Part shown: piece after piece, positions 8,680 through 18,338 of the stretch | Layout of the letters: the number at the start of each line of letters is the position of its first letter | Numbering within the stretch: position 1 is the first letter of the stretch | Origin: Microcaldota archaeon | GTDB taxonomy: Archaea; Micrarchaeota; Micrarchaeia; Micrarchaeales; Micrarchaeaceae | Direction of reading: 5' to 3' | DNA length: 64,000 nt | Assembly: GCA_021798935.1 (NCBI GenBank) | Contig: JAJZBL010000001.1 | Coordinates: 62,001-126,000 of the forward strand | Translations under genes and position numbers: made by a program | The notes under the pieces: model-generated | Seen by the model: the letters and a program-made list of their open reading frames with translations, nothing else | What the model was told of the DNA's origin: nothing | The model's database searches: none

Positions 8680-10408
8680 ACTGAAATATTTTACCTAAAG
8701 TTTGAAGGTTGTCAAAGGAGATAATATGCACTTTATTTAGTTTTAAATGATCTTTATAATATCTATAACTTTTTTTATTTACTAAAACTATAACCACAGA
8801 ATAATGTTGTATCCTTTCCTCAATCATCTTCATTGAAGATTTTAAATCTTTTTTGCCTGTCTCATATTCTACAGCAATCCTTAATCCTTTATGATAAGCT
8901 ATTATGTCAGGTTTTCCCCTTCCCGTACCTTTGAAATTTCTCACGTTAATTGAATCTAAATAATTCATTATCTCTTTTACAGATATCTCGTGCTCCATGC
9001 TAAGGTTTGATTTATTTGCCATTATGTAGAGTTTTCCTTTATAGAGATATCTCTTTACAACACCTTTTTTAATTCCATAAGATATTGCTTCCAAAGGCAG
9101 ATGTAGCATCAAAGAGTTTAGTTCTATCGGATACTTAGCATATCTGCAAAGTGAATTGCTATAGCTTGTTGAATTTTCACCAAAAACAACATTTGAGAGT
9201 TCTTTATAACTTCTTCCTTTTACCTTGAAAAGTTCTTTAGAAACAGGATCGTTAACTATGAATTCATTTGTATTTAGCGAGCTTAATGCAGCTTTTATAG
9301 AATTATTTTTTTCATTTATTGATCCCGAAAATATATTTGAAAGATAATTAAGTTCAGTTGGCTCCTTTGATTGGAAGGATAAAATTAAGTTTGAGTTAGC
9401 TATAATTTGCTTATTCAACGATGATGATTCATGAGTAACTGCTATAATACCAAATCCATATTTCCTCCCTTCTTCGAAGAATTTTGATAGCACTTTCATG
9501 TATATATCTTCATCAAGGAGGGTGTCTGCCTCGTCTATCACAATATACAGTTTTATGCCTCCTTTAGAGTCTAATGAATGCATATGCTGGTAAATTCTAT
9601 TGAAAAGCTCATACAGGTAAATGAATCTTAGATTTTTATTATTCAATCTTGCAAGATTTATTCCATTAATTCCTTTAAGAAGGGATTTAATATCGAGTGA
9701 AGAATCATTTAGCGATTTTCTATTTATCAATTCAAATTTGTTTTTCATATTCTCTAAGGAGTAAATATCAGGCTTAGATTTTGAATTATCGATAAACGTA
9801 TTTATCTCTTTTATCAGATCATACATATTGGGTGTTATAGGCAATTCAGGAAGATCAAAATTTATTGCACCTTTATTCCTATAAACATATTTAAGTATAT
9901 TATTTAGCCGGTAAGATTGATGGCTTCCTAAGTTTAATACAGTTGAGAAAAGGTAAAACAATTCCGATATCCTGTCATTCACGCTAATGCCATCAAGGCC
10001 GAATGGGTTTATTCCACTATAATCTGGATCCAAGTAATTGCCACCAAGCAAAGATATCAAATCCTTGTGTTCACCATTAGGATCTAAAAGTAATAGAGGA
10101 ACCTTATCTTTCATTTGAGCGAGCAAGTCTTTCAGCAACGTGCTTTTTCCAGATCCACTTGCTCCGGAAATCAAAATATTGAGGTTCTTCTGCCTTTGCA
10201 TATCCAAAACAAACTGCCTGTTTACATCCTTCCAACCATATTCATAAATCAGATTGTTTTTTCCATAGAAATTAAAAGAAATCTTTTTGTACCTATACAA
10301 AGTACTTAACTTTCTGCCAAAATCCAAAGCAAAGCCAATTTCCGATTTTGCAGGAGGACTCCTGCAAAGTTTAAATCTAAGAATGTCGAAGAATTTTTTA
10401 TATCTCAT
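8666..10408 (-). CDS. HerA/VirB4-like P-loop ATPase with C-terminal PD-(D/E)XK-like nuclease domain
   Basis: Walker A SGASGSGKST, Walker B LYIVIDEAD, DPNGEH; C-terminus GRGKPDIIAYHKGLRIAVEYETGKK. Confidence 0.8.
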   Translation of the reverse strand: MRYKKFFDILRFKLCRSPPAKSEIGFALDFGRKLSTLYRYKKISFNFYGKNNLIYEYGWKDVNRQFVLDMQRQKNLNILISGASGSGKSTLLKDLLAQMKDKVPLLLLDPNGEHKDLISLLGGNYLDPDYSGINPFGLDGISVNDRISELFYLFSTVLNLGSHQSYRLNNILKYVYRNKGAINFDLPELPITPNMYDLIKEINTFIDNSKSKPDIYSLENMKNKFELINRKSLNDSSLDIKSLLKGINGINLARLNNKNLRFIYLYELFNRIYQHMHSLDSKGGIKLYIVIDEADTLLDEDIYMKVLSKFFEEGRKYGFGIIAVTHESSSLNKQIIANSNLILSFQSKEPTELNYLSNIFSGSINEKNNSIKAALSSLNTNEFIVNDPVSKELFKVKGRSYKELSNVVFGENSTSYSNSLCRYAKYPIELNSLMLHLPLEAISYGIKKGVVKRYLYKGKLYIMANKSNLSMEHEISVKEIMNYLDSINVRNFKGTGRGKPDIIAYHKGLRIAVEYETGKKDLKSSMKMIEERIQHYSVVIVLVNKKSYRYYKDHLKLNKVHIISFDNLQTLGKIFQSIAG

Positions 10409-10463
10409 TTACTCATCAAAAAGTGTATATTTAAATACTTTCTTTTTGAAAGATACCTATATT

Positions 10464-10589
10464 GCCAGGGTGGCGGAAACCGGTAACGCGCCGGTCTTGA
10501 GTTTTTAAAACATCAAGAGCTGATTAGTGATGCAAAACAGGCCAACCGGTGCCCGAAAGGGCTTTAGGGTTCAAATCCCTACCCTGGCG
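10464..10589 (+). tRNA. tRNA-Ser(TGA), intron approx 10502-10543
   Basis: GCCAGGG/CCCTGGC acceptor, G73, CCGGT/ACCGG stem with CTTGAG + 42-nt insertion, long variable arm GCCCGAAAGGGC. Confidence 0.88.
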
Positions 10590-10934
10590 CATATAAGTTA
10601 ATAATTCATATTACCTCTTAGATAAATTTAAAGACTGAAAAAGTTCAACTTAATTATAAAATCTAAAGGGTATATTAGGTAACTGACAAAGTAAAATTGT
10701 AGACTTTAAAAGAATTTGTATTACGATTGGAAAATATGAATATTAATTATTAAATTAACAAATTTCAAAGAAAAGCAGGTCACAGGCCAAATAAACTTTT
10801 ATTTAGTAACTATGAACCTTAATAACAAAGATTATTTTTCTTCTTTAATGTTTGTTTTGCAGTAAGTGTAATCGCTAAAGCTTAATCTAATTTATATCAA
10901 TCTGTGGCAAGGCCCACCTTTTAAAAATAAAAAA

Positions 10935-11495
10935 TTAAGGTGGTGAACTCAGATGCCCAATTATCGCAGCTATGCCTATGAACATTGCTGCTAACACTAC
11001 AAGCACAAGCAATGCTGCCAAGAAATAATAAACCTTCTTGTTATCCTTCTGCTTTAAGTAAATCAGAGGTGAGAAGAAACCAGATAATCCTGCAAAAAGG
11101 TAAAAGCCCAATGCAGATACCAAATCAGCCCCTGTCTCCAAATGATAAGCAACCATGCCATAGCTTTCTGCAAAAAGATAAATCCCAAGAAGGAACCCTA
11201 TTAGGGATATCGGCCTTACATCAATATTCTTGTAAATTGAAAATCCCCCTGCAATCATTATGATACCCAGCATAAGCATAGGGTCTCCAAAAAGCATATT
11301 GTATGCTCCAGGTAGTGGCCAAAAGAAGCTCATATAGAATCCGCTCAAGAAATCGAAAATTCCAAGCATGAATATAGGCCCTGCCAAGGAATCCATCTTT
11401 TTGCCTTTAACAATCCCTAAAAGATAATAAGCAATAAATGTAGCGCTCATCGCTACTGCCAAAAGCATCACTGCAAGTGAATCAACAAAAGCCAT
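10935..11495 (-). CDS. DUF981-like polytopic membrane protein
   Basis: GPIFMLGIFDFLSGFYMSFFWPLPGAYNMLFGDPMLMLG; multiple TM helices. Confidence 0.65.
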   Translation of the reverse strand: MAFVDSLAVMLLAVAMSATFIAYYLLGIVKGKKMDSLAGPIFMLGIFDFLSGFYMSFFWPLPGAYNMLFGDPMLMLGIIMIAGGFSIYKNIDVRPISLIGFLLGIYLFAESYGMVAYHLETGADLVSALGFYLFAGLSGFFSPLIYLKQKDNKKVYYFLAALLVLVVLAAMFIGIAAIIGHLSSPP

Positions 11496-11632
11496 ATTAT
11501 TACCATTTCTAGAATAGAATAAAATAGATATTCTTTTACATTTTTCTATTTTGCATATATGCAATAGCAAATATGGATTCACATAATTAAGTAAAGGCCA
11601 CTCAATTTTAGCATAATAAACAGGAATATAAA

Positions 11633-11980
11633 TTATAAATCTAGCATCTCAGTTATTACAGTTTTAATCTTCTTAACACTTATTTCATCAAGGCTTCCTA
11701 TTTTATTTCCTTTTATCCTATTGCAAGATATTGCCCTTAATTGGAATATAAGGGCTACACTATTTTCTTTGAGGTTTGTTATCTGATCCCTATTTATTTG
11801 TATGGTGTATGGAAGATTTAAACGGATTAACTTACTTGTAAGGGGTATAACTAAAGCTAACCCTAAATCATGCAAATCTTTGAATAAAATAGCAGGCCTT
11901 GAATAGCTTTGTTCGTGCCCTATGCCATTGCCAAAATCTATACTGTAAATTCCATATTCATCCATTAGCACACTATTCAA
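11633..11980 (-). CDS. MazF/PemK-like toxin
   Basis: GIYSIDFGNGIGHEQSYSRPAILFKD, SVALIFQLRAISCNRI; overlaps upstream gene. Confidence 0.8.
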   Translation of the reverse strand: MNSVLMDEYGIYSIDFGNGIGHEQSYSRPAILFKDLHDLGLALVIPLTSKLIRLNLPYTIQINRDQITNLKENSVALIFQLRAISCNRIKGNKIGSLDEISVKKIKTVITEMLDL

Positions 11981-12530
11981 ATTTTTTCAAAGATTCGTCA
12001 CTTATTCTATCCCAATCACTTATCTCATTTTCAAGAGAACTCATAAGTTCCTTTCTAAGCCTTTCAGTTAAGAAAAGTTTTTTTACAATATTCATGCCCC
12101 TCCAAATGTCATCCCATTTCAAATATTGTTTAAGTTCTTTCAATTTTGCTTCTGCTTGATTTTCATCAAATCCTTTATTCAAAAGATAAATTAAGCTTCC
12201 AATTATTTCCAGTTCAGTTAAACTTAGATTATTTAACAATAAGGATGCCTTCTCTATTTTATCTTTATCCTCACCAATTAATTTAAAATTTGTTTTACCT
12301 TCTATAAATTCGTCTTTAAAATTAAAATATTCTTTAGCCAATTCAGGTGAATAAGGCCCTTTTATATAGAAGTTAAAATCTTCATATAGTGGTTTTCCAA
12401 TCAAGCTTTGGATTATATATGCCAGTTTCTGTGCTTTTATTCTATCTTCAAATTTACTGCTGTCTATTTTAACATTTAAAATATTAAGGTATGCTATAAA
12501 TCTTTTAGTTTGATATTTCATAATCACCAC
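11973..12530 (-). CDS. Panacea/YwgA-like (DUF4065-type) protein, candidate antitoxin
   Basis: KAQKLAYIIQSLIGKPLYEDFNFYIKGPYSPELAKEYF; immediately upstream of and overlapping the MazF-like gene. Confidence 0.65.
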   Translation of the reverse strand: MVIMKYQTKRFIAYLNILNVKIDSSKFEDRIKAQKLAYIIQSLIGKPLYEDFNFYIKGPYSPELAKEYFNFKDEFIEGKTNFKLIGEDKDKIEKASLLLNNLSLTELEIIGSLIYLLNKGFDENQAEAKLKELKQYLKWDDIWRGMNIVKKLFLTERLRKELMSSLENEISDWDRISDESLKKFE

Positions 12531-12865
12531 TTATTATTTAATTGAAGTATCTTTGATAGCCATAATTTGGTTTTATTATATGCTTCTGAACCTTTTGTTT
12601 CTATGTAATATACAGCAATTTTCCTTTTATCGATTTTTGAATCTTCTATTCGTATGTAATGATGGTTACGTAGCCACAGCAGGTTTGGTGCAAGAGATCC
12701 ATCCTCTAGCCTTAATGCACTTTTTATATCTTGATATGATAAGCCGTCTTTTCCGTAGTAATCGAGCATGGCCAATGTACCTATCCTTGCATAAAGCAAC
12801 AGATGCCTATACTGCTTATCTAAATAAAGTTCAATATCATTTTTATCATCGATTATGTTAGCCAT
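12524..12865 (-). CDS. winged-helix DNA-binding protein
   Basis: ARIGTLAMLDYYGKDGLSYQDIKSALRLEDGSLAPNLLWLRNHHYIRIEDSKIDKRKIAVYYIETKGSEAY wHTH pattern; start taken at the ATG for MANIIDDK. Confidence 0.7.
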   Translation of the reverse strand: MANIIDDKNDIELYLDKQYRHLLLYARIGTLAMLDYYGKDGLSYQDIKSALRLEDGSLAPNLLWLRNHHYIRIEDSKIDKRKIAVYYIETKGSEAYNKTKLWLSKILQLNNKW

Positions 12866-13032
12866 TATAATGTTTTTAAAATGCAAATATTTATATTTTG
12901 TTATTTTATAAAATAATAACTTTGTAATTTCTAGGTAACCAATTATAGAAAAAATATTTATATTAAAACAACCAAAAGCAAAGATATAATATAAGTTCGT
13001 AATTTGCGGCATACATATTATGAGTGATAAAA

Positions 13033-13311
13033 ATGTCAAAAAGTAAAAAGAAGTTTACAAAGGATAATATAGGCAGAGTAAAGAGGAGCCCTGGGGTTTA
13101 CAAATTATATAAAAAGAGGGCAAAGAAGCCGACTTACATAGGTGAGTCAAAAGATCTCCATAGAAGATTGCTTGAGCACAAAAGTGATGAGAAATACTCA
13201 AAATTTGAAATTACTCACACAAAAACAGACAAGATGGCAAAAGCAACGGAAAGGAGGCTTATTAAAAAATATAATCCAAAAAGGAACATAAGGCTACGAA
13301 CCACTGCTTGA
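13033..13311 (+). CDS. stand-alone GIY-YIG domain protein
   Basis: GVYKLYKKRAKKPTYIGESKDLHRRLLEH. Confidence 0.85.
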   Translation: MSKSKKKFTKDNIGRVKRSPGVYKLYKKRAKKPTYIGESKDLHRRLLEHKSDEKYSKFEITHTKTDKMAKATERRLIKKYNPKRNIRLRTTA

Positions 13312-13815
13312 CAATTTTGCATTTCTATACTTCCTATAAAGATGTATTGATTCTCCTAAAAGCATTCCTGCACTGAAAGCAAGCAGTATATCTACTAGAG
13401 AATACCAAAACCCTATTCCAGAAAAGGCATTCGAAGCTGAATTGGCAAGTACCGACCCTGCAAGATCATTGGGGAGCATAAATTCTATAGCTATCCTTGC
13501 TACAAATGCAACTAGCCATATCACAAATATTTCAGTGGAGCGCCTGTACATAATCTTTCCATTTGAATAGAAGATGCTTGATTTGATACCAAAGACACTT
13601 CCTAATACATAACCAAGCAAGATAGCCAAAAAAGCAATTGCAATAAGGGCTAAATTAGGTGTAGAAGCGACAAGCAGCAATGACAGAACTATGTAAATTG
13701 CAGGATACCTAAATATCCTGACTACACTTGCCTTATATCCTTTCTTCTGCCTCCTAAGCCTAAGCAGCATTATAAGTACAATGAAAACGATCAAGTAAAT
13801 ATATTCCAATTCCAT
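13294..13815 (-). CDS. small integral membrane protein
   Basis: four to five hydrophobic segments; no firm family. Confidence 0.55.
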   Translation of the reverse strand: MELEYIYLIVFIVLIMLLRLRRQKKGYKASVVRIFRYPAIYIVLSLLLVASTPNLALIAIAFLAILLGYVLGSVFGIKSSIFYSNGKIMYRRSTEIFVIWLVAFVARIAIEFMLPNDLAGSVLANSASNAFSGIGFWYSLVDILLAFSAGMLLGESIHLYRKYRNAKLSSSGS

Positions 13816-13928
13816 TAAACAGCCTATGATAGTATTTAAGAGTAAAAGCTTATTCCATAATAAAATTCTTAAGCGACCTTACAGTATTTATTGCAATAAG
13901 ATATTTAATTTCTAAACCTGTAAAATAC

Positions 13929-14441
13929 ATGATGCAAATGCCTAAAGCTACAAAATCGGCAAATGGCAAGCCAATATGGATTGCTTTCGTAATCATAATA
14001 ATTATAATAGCATTGCTAGCTCTGCTGGCCCTGTTTTATAGAACTTCATCGAATATAGCACAAGGAAATGCAAACATAGTAGTTTATATAAAGACCCCTG
14101 ACACCTTTTTCTATTCATTGAAATTGAACATTTCCGGAAATGGTATATACAGATCCATAGGGATTAATCATTCATTTAACAGCTCTAATGAAAGTTACTT
14201 AATAAATTCTACTAAAAACAATTCTACCAGTATAATTCAGATGACATCAGAGTTCAAAGGTTTAAAGCCTTTTTCGAATTATAAAATAACTCTGCAGGGG
14301 GCTATGGGCCCAAGATGCTATCCAGGTGTACCATGCATATACGAGAAGCCAAACATACTTGAAATTATAAATGAAACAAAGACCGTAAAGACAGGGGCTG
14401 ATGGAACTACGACTTACATCACTATACTTAACCAATCATAA
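13929..14441 (+). CDS. membrane-anchored extracellular protein, hypothetical
   Basis: single N-terminal TM followed by Asn/Ser/Thr-rich segment. Confidence 0.5.
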   Translation: MMQMPKATKSANGKPIWIAFVIIIIIIALLALLALFYRTSSNIAQGNANIVVYIKTPDTFFYSLKLNISGNGIYRSIGINHSFNSSNESYLINSTKNNSTSIIQMTSEFKGLKPFSNYKITLQGAMGPRCYPGVPCIYEKPNILEIINETKTVKTGADGTTTYITILNQS

Positions 14442-14481
14442 GTTTTTAAATACAAATTAAGGTTTATTGAAGGTGTACATT

Positions 14482-15522
14482 ATGGAATTGAAATTTTCTA
14501 AAGATAACTTTGATATTGAAGCAACGGTAAAGGAAATGCTTTCCAAAACAAATAACATAATCAATATTACCCACAAAGAAGATTTTGATGGGATAGGTTC
14601 TGCAGCAATAATAAAGCATTACTTCGATATTCCTGATAGCAATATTATGTTTGGAGATTATAAGAACTCAACTATAAATGCGATATTTGAAAAAATAAAA
14701 AAGTTAAATTTGGACAAAATGACTGTGGTATTAACAGATTTAGGCTTAGATGAACCTTTGATACCTGCTTATCAAAGCATGATAAGCTACTTAAAAGATA
14801 GAAATTCCACTATAATCTGGCTGGACCATCACAATTGGGGCAACGAAACAATAAATAAAGTTGCAAAAATATGTGACTTTGCAGTTGTCGGGGACAATGA
14901 TCAACTATGTGGTGCAGAGTTGACATTTAAGTACCTTATAGAAGGCAGGTTTGATGAAGATTTTGGAAAAAAGATAGCTGCATTTGCACACAAGACCGAT
15001 TTCAATCTCCCAAATCAGGAAAGCTTCTTGGTGGATATCACAAAATATATAACTTATTCAAATTACCACAGCTCAAATGATTCCTTAATAGAATTGGTAA
15101 ACTTTGTATCAAAAAGCGATTTTAGCAACGAAAAGATAAAGGAGATAGCGGAATTTTATAACAAAGAGGAAAGCGAGAATATAAAGGAACTAAAGAGCAG
15201 CATTTTTGATTATAGAATAAACGAAAGCTATAAAATTGCCATAGGATTTGGAGGCAATATAAACAGTACTAGGGCGTGTTCTATAATAAGCGATTTGACA
15301 AATTCAGATATTTCAATTTTTGTAAATATACCTTTGGAAAAAATAAGCTTAAGGGGAAAAGGCAAGCTTGATTGCATAAAGCTCGCAAACAAAATGGGTG
15401 GTAATGGCCACTTCAATGCAGCAGGTGCCCCTCTTACAAAGGATATTAAATTGTCAAGCAAAGATGAAATGAAGAAGCAGGCAGACAAGATAGCAGAGAT
15501 GGCTAAAGAAGTTTACCCATAG
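14482..15522 (+). CDS. DHH/DHHA1 family phosphoesterase
   Basis: THKEDFDGIGSAA, LTDLGLD, WLDHHNW, MGGNGHFNAAGAP. Confidence 0.9.
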   Translation: MELKFSKDNFDIEATVKEMLSKTNNIINITHKEDFDGIGSAAIIKHYFDIPDSNIMFGDYKNSTINAIFEKIKKLNLDKMTVVLTDLGLDEPLIPAYQSMISYLKDRNSTIIWLDHHNWGNETINKVAKICDFAVVGDNDQLCGAELTFKYLIEGRFDEDFGKKIAAFAHKTDFNLPNQESFLVDITKYITYSNYHSSNDSLIELVNFVSKSDFSNEKIKEIAEFYNKEESENIKELKSSIFDYRINESYKIAIGFGGNINSTRACSIISDLTNSDISIFVNIPLEKISLRGKGKLDCIKLANKMGGNGHFNAAGAPLTKDIKLSSKDEMKKQADKIAEMAKEVYP

Positions 15523-15530
15523 GTGTCTTA

Positions 15531-16136
15531 TTGGAAAATTATTATAAAGAAGGCGAAGAGAAATTTGGTTTCCTATCTTCGAAACTATACCTGCTTGCTG
15601 AAAAGATCCCTGCTTTATCAAAATTTTACAGATTTGTAACGCAGGATTTAGAGAGCAAAACTTTCAAAAGCTTGCTTGATGTGGGTTTTGGTACTGGAAG
15701 CGTTATATACCAACTCTCAAAAAACAACAAACTTTATCTCTATGGTGTGGATCCATCTCCATATATGGTTAGCATAGCAAAGAAAAGAACCTACACCAAC
15801 CCTAATGTGACTTTTGCAGTTGGAAGCAGCACATATATCCCGTTTGACAAGAAATTTGATATCATAATAAGCTCATTATCTATGCATCATTGGAACGACA
15901 AGAAGGGTTCTCTAATTTATCTATCAAAGTTCTTAGAAGATGGAGGCGAAATTGATATATACGAATTTCTACTGTCAAAGGGCAAATCTTTGTCCGAACA
16001 TTTTGAGTATTATGCTGCAAAGAGCCACATGGTATCAAAAACCCAATTGGAAGCTTATGGAGAAGAAGCAGGGCTTAGTACAAATATAAAAGTTAAAGGG
16101 AACTTAATAAAAGCAACATACAAGTTGCAGCTATAG
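15531..16136 (+). CDS. class I SAM-dependent methyltransferase
   Basis: LLDVGFGTGSVIYQLSK, SSLSMHHW; TTG start. Confidence 0.85.
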   Translation: MENYYKEGEEKFGFLSSKLYLLAEKIPALSKFYRFVTQDLESKTFKSLLDVGFGTGSVIYQLSKNNKLYLYGVDPSPYMVSIAKKRTYTNPNVTFAVGSSTYIPFDKKFDIIISSLSMHHWNDKKGSLIYLSKFLEDGGEIDIYEFLLSKGKSLSEHFEYYAAKSHMVSKTQLEAYGEEAGLSTNIKVKGNLIKATYKLQL

Positions 16137-16622
16137 TCATAACTTATATCCAAATTTCCTAAGCAACTTATATCTAGCTTCCCTATCCTCATCAGTCTCT
16201 ATACCCTTAGTAGGCATACCATCAACAACCCCAACTATTGCTTTTCCTTGGTTTGTTTTGGCAATTATAACCTGAACAGGATTTGCAGTAGCACAATATA
16301 TATTAGATACTTCAGGGACTGCTTTTATGTTATTTACTATATTTATAGGAAATGCTTTTTTGAAGAATATCATGAAGCAATGTCCTGCGCCTAATTTGAG
16401 GGCATTTTCTTCAGCCAACTGCTTCAGTTCATCATCATTGCCCTCGCTCCTGACTAACTGCCTCCCACTTGCTTCACAAAATGCTAATCCAAAGGATACT
16501 TCAGGTGTAGATGACATCATAGCCTCGTATAGATCTTCAACCGTTTTTATGAACCCTGCCTGCCCTAAGATAAATTCTACATCCTCATCTTTTTTAATAT
16601 TTATTATCTCAAATTCTACCAT
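16137..16622 (-). CDS. adenosine-specific kinase family (DUF355)
   Basis: FGLAFCEASGRQLVRSEGND, GAGHCFMIFFKKAFPINIVN, IVGVVDG. Confidence 0.88.
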   Translation of the reverse strand: MVEFEIINIKKDEDVEFILGQAGFIKTVEDLYEAMMSSTPEVSFGLAFCEASGRQLVRSEGNDDELKQLAEENALKLGAGHCFMIFFKKAFPINIVNNIKAVPEVSNIYCATANPVQVIIAKTNQGKAIVGVVDGMPTKGIETDEDREARYKLLRKFGYKL

Positions 16623-16669
16623 AGTTCCACAAATAACATTCTGTTTAAATAAATATTTAATACAGAGGG

Positions 16670-17218
16670 TTACAAGCTAAATTTAAGCACTGCTAATTTT
16701 TCAAAAAACAAATTTTTTTCAAAAACTGCAGCATTCAGCCTTTTAGCATCATTATTATATGAATTTAAAGAACTTTCTAATAATAGAACATAATTCTCTT
16801 TAAGCAAATGCCCACCAACAGCATTTAAAAACCTATCTATAACCTGCCTTCCATTCAAACCTCCATCAAGGGCTTTATCAACTAAATTGTCGGATAAAAG
16901 GTAAGGAGGGTTGAATATAATAGTATTAAACTTTCCTTTTATATTGGAAAATAAATCTGTCAAAACAAACTGGCCTTTTAGATGGTTCAATAATACATTT
17001 GATTCAGCACATTTGAGTGCATTTGGATCTATATCCGCAAATGTAACTTTATTGCCCTTAAGTGCAGCTATAATTCCTAAATATCCGCTGCCCGTTCCTA
17101 AATCCAAAACCTTTCCAAAACTATACTTTTCTACATAGTCACCTAGAAGAAATGAATCATCGCTAGGGCAATATACCTCTTTACAGCATTCAATCCTGAA
17201 TTTGCCAAAATCAATCAT
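16670..17218 (-). CDS. HemK2/Mtq2-like protein-glutamine methyltransferase
   Basis: VYCPSDDSFLL, VLDLGTGSGYLGI, FNPPYL. Confidence 0.85.
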   Translation of the reverse strand: MIDFGKFRIECCKEVYCPSDDSFLLGDYVEKYSFGKVLDLGTGSGYLGIIAALKGNKVTFADIDPNALKCAESNVLLNHLKGQFVLTDLFSNIKGKFNTIIFNPPYLLSDNLVDKALDGGLNGRQVIDRFLNAVGGHLLKENYVLLLESSLNSYNNDAKRLNAAVFEKNLFFEKLAVLKFSL

Positions 17219-17290
17219 AAAAGCCAACCAATTAACAATAAAATTTGAAACTTATATTAATTATTGCTCTAATAATAAATTGGTGTGTAA

Positions 17291-17812
17291 ATGGATTCTG
17301 AAGAATTGAAAAATTATATAAGAGATGTGCCAGATTTTCCAAAGAGTGGTATAATATTCAAGGATATAACTCCTCTGCTTAAAGATAAAGTTGCCTTTTC
17401 CAATTCTATAAAGCTTCTTTCAAATCATATAAAGGATTTGGATTATGATTATATCGCAGGAATAGATTCAAGAGGTTTCATAATAAGTGCTGCATTGGCA
17501 AATGAGCTAAACTCCGGCTTGCTCTTAATAAGGAAAAAAGGAAAGCTGCCTTATCATACAGTGTCAATTGACTACCAATTGGAGTATGGAAAGGATTCAT
17601 TGGAGATACACGAAGATTCAATAAACAAAGGAGATAAGGTAATAATTGTTGATGATTTACTGGCTACAGGAGGGACTTCTGGAGCAGCAGCAAAATTAAT
17701 TGAAAAGTTAGGGGGCGAAGTATCAGAGTTGACTTTCTTGATAGAGCTTTCAGACCTTAAAGGAAAAGAGAAACTAAAAGATTATCCTGTATACTCGCTG
17801 ATAAAATACTAA
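17291..17812 (+). CDS. apt: adenine phosphoribosyltransferase
   Basis: IRDVPDFPKSGIIFKDITPLL, VIIVDDLLATGGTS. Confidence 0.94.
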   Translation: MDSEELKNYIRDVPDFPKSGIIFKDITPLLKDKVAFSNSIKLLSNHIKDLDYDYIAGIDSRGFIISAALANELNSGLLLIRKKGKLPYHTVSIDYQLEYGKDSLEIHEDSINKGDKVIIVDDLLATGGTSGAAAKLIEKLGGEVSELTFLIELSDLKGKEKLKDYPVYSLIKY

Positions 17813-17827
17813 AAAATAAAAAACAAA

Positions 17828-18103
17828 TCAACCTTTGGCCATTGATTTCAGCTTTATAGATTCTGCATTTATCTCCACTGTTGCGATGTACTTTTCATCA
17901 GCCATGCAGTTTTCAAGCAAAGCCTCGGAAAGCTTCTTTGACTCAACAAAGAGGTTCACCAGTTCAGCAATGCTTGCTGCAGTTGCCAAATCATTTTCCT
18001 TTAACTGCTTTGGATCCTTCAACGAATCTATAGAGTATTCACTGTTTTTCTTCACCAGAAGAAAATTTACAATTTTTTTGATACTCTCGTCTGTCTCTGC
18101 CAT
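17828..18103 (-). CDS. hypothetical protein
   Basis: 91 aa ORF in an otherwise unoccupied interval. Confidence 0.5.
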   Translation of the reverse strand: MAETDESIKKIVNFLLVKKNSEYSIDSLKDPKQLKENDLATAASIAELVNLFVESKKLSEALLENCMADEKYIATVEINAESIKLKSMAKG

Positions 18104-18307
18104 GCCTTTACCCCTAAGATAAGACTTTATCCAGTGACTTGCTTTGTATTGCGTTAAGTCAACGCATTACTCATTTGTTTATTAAAGTAAAATTATTTAT
18201 ACTTTATTACATAACAAAATTTTAGAAAAAGTAAAACAATTAGTACAGCTAAAATTTAAAAATCCATAATCCAAATAAAATATGCATGCCTTAACCCTAA
18301 GATATGC

Positions 18308-18331
18308 AGACCTGTGCAATTGCACAGGTCT
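18308..18331. repeat. 24-nt perfect palindrome
   Basis: AGACCTGTGCAATTGCACAGGTCT is its own reverse complement. Confidence 0.9.
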
Positions 18332-18338
18332 TGATGAT

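Noticed and set aside
8403-8684. 93-aa plus-strand ORF
   Set aside because: Alternate frame inside the ABC-2 permease gene.
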